A DNA stretch of 6,392 nt from CAZJBS01 sp964544475 (GTDB taxonomy: Bacteria; CLD3; SB21): assembly GCA_964544475.1 (NCBI GenBank), contig CAZJBS010000070.1:1-6392 (forward strand), read 5' to 3'. The notes below the pieces were generated by a model. It saw nothing but the letters and a program-made list of their open reading frames with translations. It was not told where the DNA came from and did no database searches. The translations under genes were made by a program, and so were the position numbers. Shown here piece after piece: positions 1 to 6,326 of this stretch. Each line of letters starts with the position of its first letter. The stretch's first letter is position 1.

Positions 1-35
1 ATATGGCTGACGGAATAAGAATTCGAAAAAAAAAC

Positions 36-63
36 TTGCATTGCTGTCTCATAATCCTATATT
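36..63 (+). promoter_or_regulatory. Candidate sigma70-type promoter for the large exported protein gene
   Basis: A TTGCAT box (36-41) and a TATATT box (58-63) are separated by 16 bp. A run of nine A residues (26-34) lies just upstream and could act as an UP-like element. Transcription would start near base 70 and leave a leader of about 150 nt before the preferred ATG at 220. This is a pattern match only. The likely host group (FCB) often uses a -7/-33 promoter consensus different from the E. coli one, so the call is tentative. Confidence 0.35.
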
Positions 64-219
64 GATAGGGCTTAGAGACTTATAATCAATACTTTAGCCG
101 ATATGCAACTGGCCCTACAGGCCGTGGGTAACGTGTCTGGAAAGTGGCTTTATTGGAAAGTCGAAGAACGCAAGAATATGCATATGATAAAACGATACAC
201 GAGGATAACCGGAGAGGAT
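64..219 (+). other. Long 5' leader without a recognised RNA element
   Basis: About 150 bases separate the candidate promoter from the chosen start codon. Visible structure is limited: a GGCC-CTACA-GGCC mini-hairpin near 113-125, two direct copies of TGGAAAGT (138-145 and 154-161, 16 nt apart), and the palindrome ATATGCATAT (176-185). I compared it by eye with the conserved cores of the c-di-GMP, TPP and cobalamin riboswitches and saw no match. The frame is open from an ATG at 103, but the predicted residues are not signal-like and no ribosome binding site precedes that ATG, so I treat the stretch as untranslated. Confidence 0.4.
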
Positions 220-3200
220 ATGCGCGGAATGACACCATCAAGAATCAGGCGCTTTGGCCACCTGATACTTCTGGTCAGCTTGACCATGGCCATAGCCGGT
301 CAGGTTATGGCGACGACGTACTTCAGCCAGGGAACGGCCAATTTTACCGACACCGATGCGTGGAACACCGCGCCTGACGGCAGCGGAACCAACTTCACGG
401 CCACGTCCAACGAAGCCGGCAATTCCTTTGTCATTCAGGGGAGTCATGTGATCTCCCTTGGCGCTGGCCAGACTTTGGATTCACTCGTGATCGGCGAAGG
501 TGGGTCGCTGGACATGAATACGCAATCTCTTCAGGTCATCAATCTTGCCATAGACGGCGATTTCGACGACCTCACAGGAAACACCGGTTTTGTGAACTTG
601 TCCGGCAATCTTACGGTGGGGACCAATGCGACATTCGCGAATAATAACCGAAGCTCTTTTAATTTTGACGGCTCCGGAACCCAAGTCATCGGGGGTTCAT
701 TTACAGGCGAACTGCTGTTTGAGAATCTTATCAACTCAGCATCGGGTACCGTTGAAAACGACCACACCGGCAACATTGGTGTAAATCAAAAATTCCGTTT
801 GCGAACAGGCACTTTCCTGGCGGGTTCCGCAACATTTGTTCTCTCGTATTCTGCCAATAACGACACGTGCTTTAGAAAGGAAGGCGGAACCTTTGATGCG
901 GAAACTTCCCAGTTCGTTTACTCGGGAACCACTGGAATTTTCTTCTTGACGAACACCGATATTGTGTTCTACAAACTTGCCATGAGACATGGATCGACGA
1001 ATTCAGTCGGATTGCGGGCGGTTTCCACAGCGGACACTTTCTACGTGGCGAATGAATTTGAGCGGGGTGGGTCGACCAATCTCATTACTCCTTCGAATTC
1101 GGCCCTTGCCTACTACAGTGGGGCCACGCTTAGATATGCCAATGGTTCCAATCGGACATTGTCCAACGAATGGCCAACGACGGAGGGCCCGACCCATGTC
1201 GTGATGGCTGCGACCGGATCTGCCACGGTGACGATAAACGCCAGCCGAACCATATCGAGTTCAGGTACGCTCTCATTGGAACAAGCCAGCTCCGGTAATT
1301 TCATTGTCAGCGGCGCAACGACGGTATTGACCATAAACGGGACCGTGACAAGGAGAACATCCGGAACGGTCGGCATAACGACCGCAAGCGGCGGAACCAT
1401 CTCTTATGGCTCGGGTAGCACGCTGAATTACAGCCCGACAACGCAGGCTAATGTAACTGTTGGAGCGGAATGGCCAGCCACGAGCGGTCCTGCAAATGTG
1501 ACCGTAAACGACGCCGGTTTTACCGTGACTGGATCTTCAGCACGGACGATCAGGCACAATCTGACTCTCACGGCGGGCACTCTGACGCTTGGGACCAATG
1601 AACTCACGGTACTCGGTGATGTTTCCGGCTCGGAAGTATCCGGCAGCGGAACCGTTCATGACAACACAACTCTCGTGATGGGTGACAATACAACACCCGC
1701 CAACAGCACCGAGGATCAAACCATCACCGGAAATGTCAATCTCAATAAGCTCATCGTTAACAAGACTGGCGGCACAAACGACCTGGTGACGGTCAACGGA
1801 TCGATGATTTTTTCCTCAGGCGGTGCTCTGACGGTAACGAACGGAACACTCCGAATGGTTTCACCGGGCCAGATCACAGGAAGCCTGGCCACGTTGACCG
1901 TGTCCTCTGGTGGTCGGCTTGAAACGGGAGGGCAGGATATTTCCGCCATCTCGACAATTTCTGCCGCGAACGGGACCATTGAATTTGATGGTTCCAGCGC
2001 CGAGACTCTGCCCACGGGAATCACTATTGGAACTGTGGAAATCAACAATTCTAGCATAGGCGGTGTGATCGCCACCAGCGGAACGCTTGTCATTGGATCG
2101 TCTCTGGTGCTCACGAACGGCTTCGTTACCACGACTTCCAGCAATGTCGTCCGACTGTCGTCGACGGCCACGGTAACCGGGACCTTCAGCAGTTCCCGTA
2201 TGATTGTCGGCCCCCTGCAAAAGGCGTTCGCGTCCGGTGACGAACCTGCGTTCACTTTTCCGATTGGGTTCACAGGGTCTTACCTCCCTGCGACATTCGA
2301 CTATTCGGCCAATGACGTCAGTTCAAGTATCATACAAATCCAGGCTGTTTCAGGCGATCCGGGTGGTACGGCTCCAAGCGGAATATCCTCCATTGCGACA
2401 TCGCACTATTACACGATAACGGAAGTCGGCACGGGCGGTAGCTTCACGTACGACATCACGTTGACTTATACCGGGACGGGATTCACGCCCGATTCACGCA
2501 ACAAAATTGTCCTGCAAAACGGCGCAACGACATATTCATTGCCAACCCAGGGCTCGGCTTCGGGTGGCACTCAGACGGTGTCCGGTCTCACGGCGCTGCC
2601 CACTAACAGCGGTAAAGCCGCCTTCGGCGCCGGTTCGGCCGACAAGTATTGGGATGGCAATGGCTCCGGCGGAGCCGGCAACTGGAGCGTCGCAGCCAAT
2701 TGGAGTGACAATGCCCTGCCTCTGGCCGGCGATGTAATCGTCCTCGACAATTCCGTACTTGCGGCTGATTATGTCGTCGTCTATGACGCGAGCACGTCCG
2801 TCACGAGTTTCGACAACATCCAGATCAACGGGACGTCAAACTCCGTGACCCTGCGTCTGGACAAGAATACGACCATCGACCTGACCAATGGCACGACAGG
2901 CCTGACGCTATCCAACAGCGCCAACTCCAACCTGATTTATAACACCACGAGTCTGGGCATGAACGGCGGCGGATACGATGCGTCGAGAACCAGCATCGGG
3001 GCGGCATCGACCGTCGATTACCGGACGGGCACCGTTTATGCGGACGCGTATGGCAACCTGACTGTCAATACCACCGGCAGCCTTACCGCGGCCGGCGTGA
3101 CCACCGTGTCGGGCAACTTCACGAAATCCGGTTCGGGTTCCTTCGACGTGGCCAACACGTCGTTGAGCGTGACCGGCACTACGGACGTTCAGGGCGGCAC

Positions 3201-4926
3201 GTTGTCGACGTCGGGAACGGGCAGTGTGGCTCTTGGCGCGGTGACGAATGCCGGAATCATCACGTTGAGCGGCTCCGGCGCCTCCGGCATGGCCGGCGTC
3301 ACCAACACGAGTACGATGACACTAAATTCGACGGCCGGCACGGTGACTTTTTCCGGCGCGTATTCCGGATCCGGGACTCTTTCTGCGACAGGCGCCACGC
3401 CCAATGTGACCTTCGAGGCAGGATTTTCCCCCGGCGGCAGCGCGACCTTTGGCTCACAGACTTTGACCTTCCAGAACGATGTGACCGTCACGGGCGGTGT
3501 TCTCACTCTGTCTTCCAACTCGTCGTTCACAGGTGATTTTGATTTTGAAGTTAACGGGGGAACGGTCAGTTCTTCCGCCGGCACGATCACGTTCACCAGC
3601 GGCACCGGCCAGACCATTACCGGCAATGTGACGTTTCCCAGCCTGACGATCAACAATTCGAATGGCGTCACCATCACCAGCGGCAGTCTTCCCACCGTAA
3701 CGGGGACGCTTGCACTGACGAGCGGTCTGGTCAATTTCGGCAACAGCGCCGACTATCTGACACTCAACACGGCGGCCAGTCTGTCCGGAGGTTCCTCGAC
3801 GTCCTATGTCAATGGCAAGGTTCGCAAAGTATTTGCGACGGGATCCAGCGTGTCGGGAACATTCCCGGTGGGCAAGGCCGGCCGGTATCAACCGGCGACC
3901 ATAACGCTGGGCACCGTCAGCGCCGCCAACCCCAACGTGACGATCGAACAACATGAATACAACCATCCGACGCCGCTGACGTCGGGTATTGAAGCCGGTC
4001 TTCAGAAGGTGTCGCGAGTTCGCACGTGGTCTGTTCTCTACAATGCCAATGGCGCCACGATGTCCAATCCGAGCGCCCTTTTGACGTGGGACAACAGCGG
4101 CGTGGCCGGCATCAGCGACGGCCTGTGGGGCAACTCCGACGCGAATGTATATGTCATTGCCCAAAAGCTCAATGGCGGCGGCAGCTGGCTCAATCGCGGC
4201 CGCAGCGCATCGAGCGGCACGTTGCAAGTGGCTGTGAATGCCTTCAGCGGCACGCTCACCAGCAGCACGACTGCCTTTACACTGACCGACGGCCAGACGG
4301 ATTCCGTCACCTTTGCCACGACGGCCGGCGATGTCTCCCTGCCGGTGGAATTGTCCAGATTTGAAGCCGCCGAAGTGGAAAACCTCGGTCACGTCGCGCT
4401 CCGGTGGACGACCGAATCGGAAATCGAAAACGCCTACTGGCTGGTCCAACGCAAGAAGAATGACGGCGAATTTGAGACCGTGGCCACGCAACAGGGCCAG
4501 GGTTCGACGACGAGCGCCACCGAATACGAGTATGTGGACACCGACGTGAAGTCCGGCGACAGCCTGACGTACCGCCTGGCCGATGTTTCGTTCAGCGGCG
4601 CCATCGGATACCACATAGAAAAAGGCGTCCGCCTGGCCGTGCCGGAGAAGTACGAATTGATCGGCAATTTCCCGAATCCTTTCAATCCGACCACAAGCAT
4701 CGCGTACAAGCTGCCGGCGTCGAGCCGCGTGCGTCTGACCGTTTACAATATGCTCGGTCAGCAGGTTCGGGCGCTGGTATCGGGATCCATCCAGGACGCG
4801 GGCGTGCAGCGGGTGATGTGGGATGGCCGGAATGACGCCGGAACGAGCGTGGCGTCGGGCATCTACATCTACCGGTTGGAGGCGGGTTCTTATCGCATGA
4901 CGAAGCGGATGCTCTTCCTGAAGTAG
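220..4926 (+). CDS. Giant secreted/surface beta-repeat protein with T9SS C-terminal sorting domain
   Basis: The predicted product has 1568 residues (numbered from ATG 220) and is probably exported by Sec and then by the type IX system to the cell surface or medium; its substrate or partner is unknown. I chose ATG 220 because GGAG at 211-214 lies 5 nt upstream and a good signal peptide follows: basic n-region with RIRR, hydrophobic core LILLVSLTMAIAG, and a probable cut after VMA near residue 31. ATGs at 103, 178, 184 and 229 are in-frame alternatives. Residues 32-800 are rich in Ser, Thr, Gly, Asn and Val, as in beta-solenoid or adhesin stalks, with two ~100-residue copies carrying EWPxTxGP (W318 and W418). 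A module with FPIGFTGSYLP (from 680) recurs as FPVGKAGRYQP (from 1215). A WDGNGSGG...NWS segment near 810-828 opens the second half. Residues ~1373-1476 resemble the fibronectin-like PVELSRFEA...W.T.SE domain of T9SS proteins. The tail contains NFPNPFNP (1483-1490), VYNMLGQQVRAL, WDGRNDAG and GIYIYRLEAG, the classic FlgD-like sorting domain. No catalytic motif is visible, so adhesin or structural protein is an inference. GC content rises in the second half. Confidence 0.9.
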   Translation: MRGMTPSRIRRFGHLILLVSLTMAIAGQVMATTYFSQGTANFTDTDAWNTAPDGSGTNFTATSNEAGNSFVIQGSHVISLGAGQTLDSLVIGEGGSLDMNTQSLQVINLAIDGDFDDLTGNTGFVNLSGNLTVGTNATFANNNRSSFNFDGSGTQVIGGSFTGELLFENLINSASGTVENDHTGNIGVNQKFRLRTGTFLAGSATFVLSYSANNDTCFRKEGGTFDAETSQFVYSGTTGIFFLTNTDIVFYKLAMRHGSTNSVGLRAVSTADTFYVANEFERGGSTNLITPSNSALAYYSGATLRYANGSNRTLSNEWPTTEGPTHVVMAATGSATVTINASRTISSSGTLSLEQASSGNFIVSGATTVLTINGTVTRRTSGTVGITTASGGTISYGSGSTLNYSPTTQANVTVGAEWPATSGPANVTVNDAGFTVTGSSARTIRHNLTLTAGTLTLGTNELTVLGDVSGSEVSGSGTVHDNTTLVMGDNTTPANSTEDQTITGNVNLNKLIVNKTGGTNDLVTVNGSMIFSSGGALTVTNGTLRMVSPGQITGSLATLTVSSGGRLETGGQDISAISTISAANGTIEFDGSSAETLPTGITIGTVEINNSSIGGVIATSGTLVIGSSLVLTNGFVTTTSSNVVRLSSTATVTGTFSSSRMIVGPLQKAFASGDEPAFTFPIGFTGSYLPATFDYSANDVSSSIIQIQAVSGDPGGTAPSGISSIATSHYYTITEVGTGGSFTYDITLTYTGTGFTPDSRNKIVLQNGATTYSLPTQGSASGGTQTVSGLTALPTNSGKAAFGAGSADKYWDGNGSGGAGNWSVAANWSDNALPLAGDVIVLDNSVLAADYVVVYDASTSVTSFDNIQINGTSNSVTLRLDKNTTIDLTNGTTGLTLSNSANSNLIYNTTSLGMNGGGYDASRTSIGAASTVDYRTGTVYADAYGNLTVNTTGSLTAAGVTTVSGNFTKSGSGSFDVANTSLSVTGTTDVQGGTLSTSGTGSVALGAVTNAGIITLSGSGASGMAGVTNTSTMTLNSTAGTVTFSGAYSGSGTLSATGATPNVTFEAGFSPGGSATFGSQTLTFQNDVTVTGGVLTLSSNSSFTGDFDFEVNGGTVSSSAGTITFTSGTGQTITGNVTFPSLTINNSNGVTITSGSLPTVTGTLALTSGLVNFGNSADYLTLNTAASLSGGSSTSYVNGKVRKVFATGSSVSGTFPVGKAGRYQPATITLGTVSAANPNVTIEQHEYNHPTPLTSGIEAGLQKVSRVRTWSVLYNANGATMSNPSALLTWDNSGVAGISDGLWGNSDANVYVIAQKLNGGGSWLNRGRSASSGTLQVAVNAFSGTLTSSTTAFTLTDGQTDSVTFATTAGDVSLPVELSRFEAAEVENLGHVALRWTTESEIENAYWLVQRKKNDGEFETVATQQGQGSTTSATEYEYVDTDVKSGDSLTYRLADVSFSGAIGYHIEKGVRLAVPEKYELIGNFPNPFNPTTSIAYKLPASSRVRLTVYNMLGQQVRALVSGSIQDAGVQRVMWDGRNDAGTSVASGIYIYRLEAGSYRMTKRMLFLK

Positions 4927-4947
4927 AACCTTCAAGATCGCGAAATC

Positions 4948-4982
4948 AAAAAGGCTGCGGAACATTCCGCAGCCTTTTTTTT
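4948..4982 (+). terminator. Strong intrinsic terminator after the exported-protein gene
   Basis: GGCTGCGGAA (4953-4962) and TTCCGCAGCC (4965-4974) form a perfect 10-bp complementary pair, in practice a 9-bp stem with an ACAT tetraloop. The stem is flanked by five A residues (4948-4952) and eight T residues (4975-4982), so it could also work on the other strand. It begins 22 nt after the TAG stop at 4924-4926 and marks the end of the transcription unit, insulating the gene from the insertion sequence downstream. Confidence 0.92.
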
Positions 4983-4984
4983 GT

Positions 4985-5059
4985 TCGTCGAACCACCCCC
5001 TGCCCCCTCCTTACTCGGATCGTATGTGCGGAAATGTGGATTCTCTGGAGCAAGGAGGG
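4985..5059. repeat. Intergenic C-rich hairpin repeat, copy 1 (interrupted by the IS)
   Basis: Bases 4985-5049 match 6327-6392 as a direct repeat: both run from TCGT(C/G)GAACC through CCCCCTGCCCCCTCCTTACTC and GGATCGTATGTGCGGAA to CTGGA, with a few substitutions and one missing C at 5016-5017 in this copy. The unit is internally palindromic: CCCCCTCCTT (5003-5012) pairs with AAGGAGGG (5052-5059), which is continued by GG at 6322-6323 beyond the insertion sequence. Its remaining tail, about five bases, lies at 6322-6326. No ORF fits it. It resembles the REP-like or MITE-like hairpin repeats scattered between genes in many bacteria; that class assignment is inference. Confidence 0.8.
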
Positions 5060-5093
5060 TGGAATTGCTATGTTTGAATGGACACTTGGTTAA
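5060..5093 (+). repeat. Left terminal inverted repeat of the IS3-family element (IRL)
   Basis: Read inward, this end matches the reverse complement of the right end at 25 of 34 positions: the nine outermost bases TGGAATTGC, an inner TGGACAC block (5079-5085), and GTTAA (5089-5093), with a divergent middle. The TG tip and an inner GGACA block are familiar in IS3-family ends. An ATG at 5078, in frame with orfA, lies inside the repeat but has no ribosome binding site. Confidence 0.87.
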
Positions 5094-5101
5094 GGTATAT
5101 T
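5074..5101 (+). promoter_or_regulatory. Candidate transposase promoter overlapping IRL
   Basis: TTGAAT (5074-5079) and TATATT (5096-5101) are 16 bp apart and lie just upstream of orfA, the usual place for the weak resident promoter of an IS3-family element. The -35 box lies inside the inverted repeat, so transposase bound at the end could repress it. This is a pattern match only. Confidence 0.35.
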
Positions 5102-5110
5102 GAACAAACC

Positions 5111-5119
5111 AAAGGAGGT
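5111..5119 (+). promoter_or_regulatory. Shine-Dalgarno sequence that fixes the orfA start
   Basis: AAAGGAGGT is a near-perfect match to the anti-SD sequence and lies 6 nt before a GTG codon at 5126-5128. It decides in favour of that GTG over the in-frame ATG at 5078. Confidence 0.85.
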
Positions 5120-5125
5120 CCAGAC

Positions 5126-5419
5126 GTGAAAAAGGAACGAAAGCAATTTACACGCGATTACAAACTTGAGGCCGTGCGATTGAGCTATCAGCGTAGTAGC
5201 GTGGTGGAATTAGCCGGTGAATTGGGACTGCGTCCGGCGCTGATATATCGTTGGCGAAGCGAATTTGCAGTCACGGGCGAGAAAAGCTTCCCAGGTAATG
5301 GAAATGGCCGGACGAGTGAAGATGAGCTTACGCGTCTCAAACGGGAACTCGCCGATGCTCGTATGGAGCGCGACATACTAAAAAAAGCGATGGCCATCTT
5401 CAGCAAGCACCCGGGATAA
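5126..5419 (+). CDS. IS3-family transposase OrfA (DNA-binding subunit)
   Basis: This 97-residue protein binds the element's inverted repeats. Alone it usually acts as a regulator; fused to OrfB by frameshifting it supplies the DNA-binding part of the transposase. The N-terminus RKQFTRDYKLEAVRL and the helix-turn-helix at about residues 24-47 (SVVELAGELGLRPALIYRWR) fit the HTH_Tnp_1 (IS3/IS911) family. The segment from 66 to 88, with Leu at 68, 71, 75 and 85, is a short leucine-zipper-like coiled coil that serves for dimerisation in this family. The start is GTG 5126, set by AAAGGAGGT upstream; the frame also extends back to ATG 5078 inside the inverted repeat, which I reject. A run of seven A residues (5380-5386) spans the Lys86-Lys87 codons and is the likely frameshift point. 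In frame 0 the protein continues only ten residues past it before the TAA. Confidence 0.92.
   Translation: MKKERKQFTRDYKLEAVRLSYQRSSVVELAGELGLRPALIYRWRSEFAVTGEKSFPGNGNGRTSEDELTRLKRELADARMERDILKKAMAIFSKHPG
5380..5386 (+). promoter_or_regulatory. A7 slippery site for programmed -1 frameshifting (OrfA to OrfAB)
   Basis: OrfA reads CTA AAA AAA GCG here, giving the slippery arrangement A-AAA-AAA. A one-base backward slip continues as AGC GAT GGC in the frame of orfB, and that frame has no stop from 5326 to 6286. The joined product would be about 387 residues (87 from OrfA plus 300), a usual size for an IS3-family transposase. Possible stimulators downstream are a perfect hairpin, GTATCGAT/ATCGATAC (5421-5438), and an enclosing pairing of GCGATG (5387-5392) with CATCGC (5440-5445). 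The outer stem would touch the slippery run, closer than the usual 5-8 nt, so its role is uncertain. Confidence 0.75.
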
Positions 5420-5420
5420 A

Positions 5421-5438
5421 GTATCGATTCATCGATAC
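5421..5438 (+). other. Perfect RNA hairpin between orfA and orfB
   Basis: GTATCGAT and ATCGATAC are exact reverse complements separated by two bases, giving about seven usable base pairs and a four-base loop. The hairpin starts one base after the orfA stop (TAA 5417-5419) and 34 nt after the slippery A run. It may stimulate frameshifting or hinder internal initiation of orfB. It lacks a T-tract, so it is not a terminator. Confidence 0.5.
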
Positions 5439-5457
5439 GCATCGCGATAGTTATCCT

Positions 5458-6288
5458 GTGGAGAAGATGTGCCAATATCTGGAAGTATCGCGCAGCGGTT
5501 ATTACAGTTGGCGTGCCCAAAAGAATCAACCCAAGAAAGAACAAAAACGCGTTTCTATTGATGAATCCATTCGCCAAATATGGCTTGGGAGCAAGAAACG
5601 ATATGGAGCCCCAAAGATTCGCATGGAACTGTCCAAGAACGGTATCGCGGCAAGCCGTCCAAGGGTTCAGAGACGTATGAAAGCAATGAACATTCAATGC
5701 ACCTATCGGCCGAAGTTCCGGGTAACTACCGATAGCAAGCATCACCTTCCGATTGCGGAAAATCTGCTCGCTCAGAGGTTTAATGTCACAGGGCTTTCGC
5801 AGGTTTGGGTCAGTGACATAACGTATGTGCGTCATCTTTCCGTGTGGATTTATTTGACCATAGTGATGGACTTGGCGGATCGGCAGATCATAGGATGGGC
5901 CTTATCCGCGGATTTATCAGCCGCTTCCACCGTGATGGCGGCCTTCAAGATGGCAACCGGGAACCGGCCGCCTCAAAAGGACATGATTATTCACGCCGAC
6001 CGTGGAAGCCAATACGCGTGCGAAGAGTTTCGCGAACGCTTGAACGATTTGACTATCCGTCAAGGCATGAGTCGCAAAGGTAACTGCTGGGACAACGCGG
6101 TGGCCGAATCCTTTTTCAAATCGTTTAAAGCCGAATTACCGGAAGGCTATTCACGTCTCAATCGGGAACAACTCCATTCTCTGATATTCGAATCCATTGA
6201 AATCTGGTATAACCGTCAACGTATTCACTCCACGCTTTCTTACAAAACCCCCGTGGAAAAAGAACGTGAACTCAAACAAGTCGCTTAA
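5458..6288 (+). CDS. IS3-family transposase OrfB (DDE catalytic subunit)
   Basis: This is the catalytic half of the transposase, which cuts and joins the element's ends; in IS3 elements it normally works as an OrfAB fusion. The coordinates use a GTG in frame, but no Shine-Dalgarno sequence precedes it. The frame is open upstream and continues at 5386 from the slippery site, adding 24 residues including KYRFIDTHRDSYPV, a segment typical of OrfB N-termini, so the true product is probably the fusion. Numbered from GTG 5458, the HTH_21-like region has YLEVSRSGYYSW (7-18) and KRYGAPKIRMEL. The rve integrase core follows: WVSDITYV (first Asp 120), IIHADRGSQY (second Asp 181) and GNCWDNAVAESFFKSFKAE (Glu 217). 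Asp181 and Glu217 are 35 residues apart, the DD(35)E spacing of the family, and all three acidic residues are present. The C-terminal IEIWYNRQRIHSTLSYKTP motif is complete. The TAA stop lies inside the right inverted repeat. Confidence 0.95.
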   Translation: MEKMCQYLEVSRSGYYSWRAQKNQPKKEQKRVSIDESIRQIWLGSKKRYGAPKIRMELSKNGIAASRPRVQRRMKAMNIQCTYRPKFRVTTDSKHHLPIAENLLAQRFNVTGLSQVWVSDITYVRHLSVWIYLTIVMDLADRQIIGWALSADLSAASTVMAAFKMATGNRPPQKDMIIHADRGSQYACEEFRERLNDLTIRQGMSRKGNCWDNAVAESFFKSFKAELPEGYSRLNREQLHSLIFESIEIWYNRQRIHSTLSYKTPVEKERELKQVA

Positions 6289-6318
6289 CTTTGTGTCCAC
6301 AAAAATGTTGCAATTCCA
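6285..6318 (-). repeat. Right terminal inverted repeat of the IS3-family element (IRR)
   Basis: The reverse complement of this segment starts TGGAATTGC and carries TGGACAC (6293-6299) and GTTAA, matching the left end at 25 of 34 positions. It ends with CA at 6317-6318. It overlaps the last three bases of orfB (TAA, 6286-6288), a compact arrangement often seen in this family. Confidence 0.87.
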
Positions 6319-6326
6319 GGGGGAGG

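Larger units (their letters stand above)
5060..6318 (+). mobile_element. Intact IS3-family insertion sequence, 1259 bp
   Basis: The element has the complete IS3-family layout: terminal inverted repeats with TG...CA tips, orfA in frame 0, orfB in the -1 frame, and an A7 run where they can be joined. Its length is usual for the family (1.2-1.5 kb). The boundaries come from the matching tips TGGAATTGC (5060-5068) and GCAATTCCA (6310-6318) and from GGG on both sides (5057-5059 and 6319-6321), a 3-bp target duplication of the size this family makes. GGG is low-complexity, so the duplication alone is weak evidence; the hairpin repeat rejoined by removing the element supports the same junctions. No stop or frameshift breaks either reading frame, so it may still be mobile. 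The subgroup and a name would need a comparison with known elements. Confidence 0.93.

Noticed and set aside
103..219. N-terminal extension of the large protein from ATG 103
   Set aside because: No Shine-Dalgarno sequence lies upstream, and the added 39 residues would push the hydrophobic signal sequence inward. ATG 220 has GGAG at good spacing and gives a normal signal peptide.
1716..2273. Minus-strand open frames of about 185 codons (1716-2273 and 3189-3743)
   Set aside because: Their Pro/Val/Leu-rich translations mirror the Thr/Gly/Ser-rich codons of the + strand gene, and no ribosome binding site or domain is seen.
220..4926. Possible autotransporter (type Va) or two-partner secretion adhesin
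   Set aside because: There is no C-terminal beta-barrel or TPS N-terminal domain. The end is a FlgD-like T9SS sorting domain with NFPNPFNP.
3454..4965. Long open frame of 503 codons on the minus strand opposite the exported-protein gene
   Set aside because: It is a shadow of the + strand gene: Arg/Gly/Ala-rich low-complexity translation, no recognisable domain, and a start inside the terminator region. The + frame carries clear family motifs to its C-terminus.
5421..5438. Hairpin after orfA as a transcription terminator
   Set aside because: No T-run follows it and orfB continues in the same transcript; a role in frameshifting or translation is more likely.
5188..5835. Minus-strand open frame of 215 codons across the transposase genes
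   Set aside because: It overlaps both orfA and orfB, whose identity is certain, and has no recognisable motif. I treat it as a chance antisense frame.
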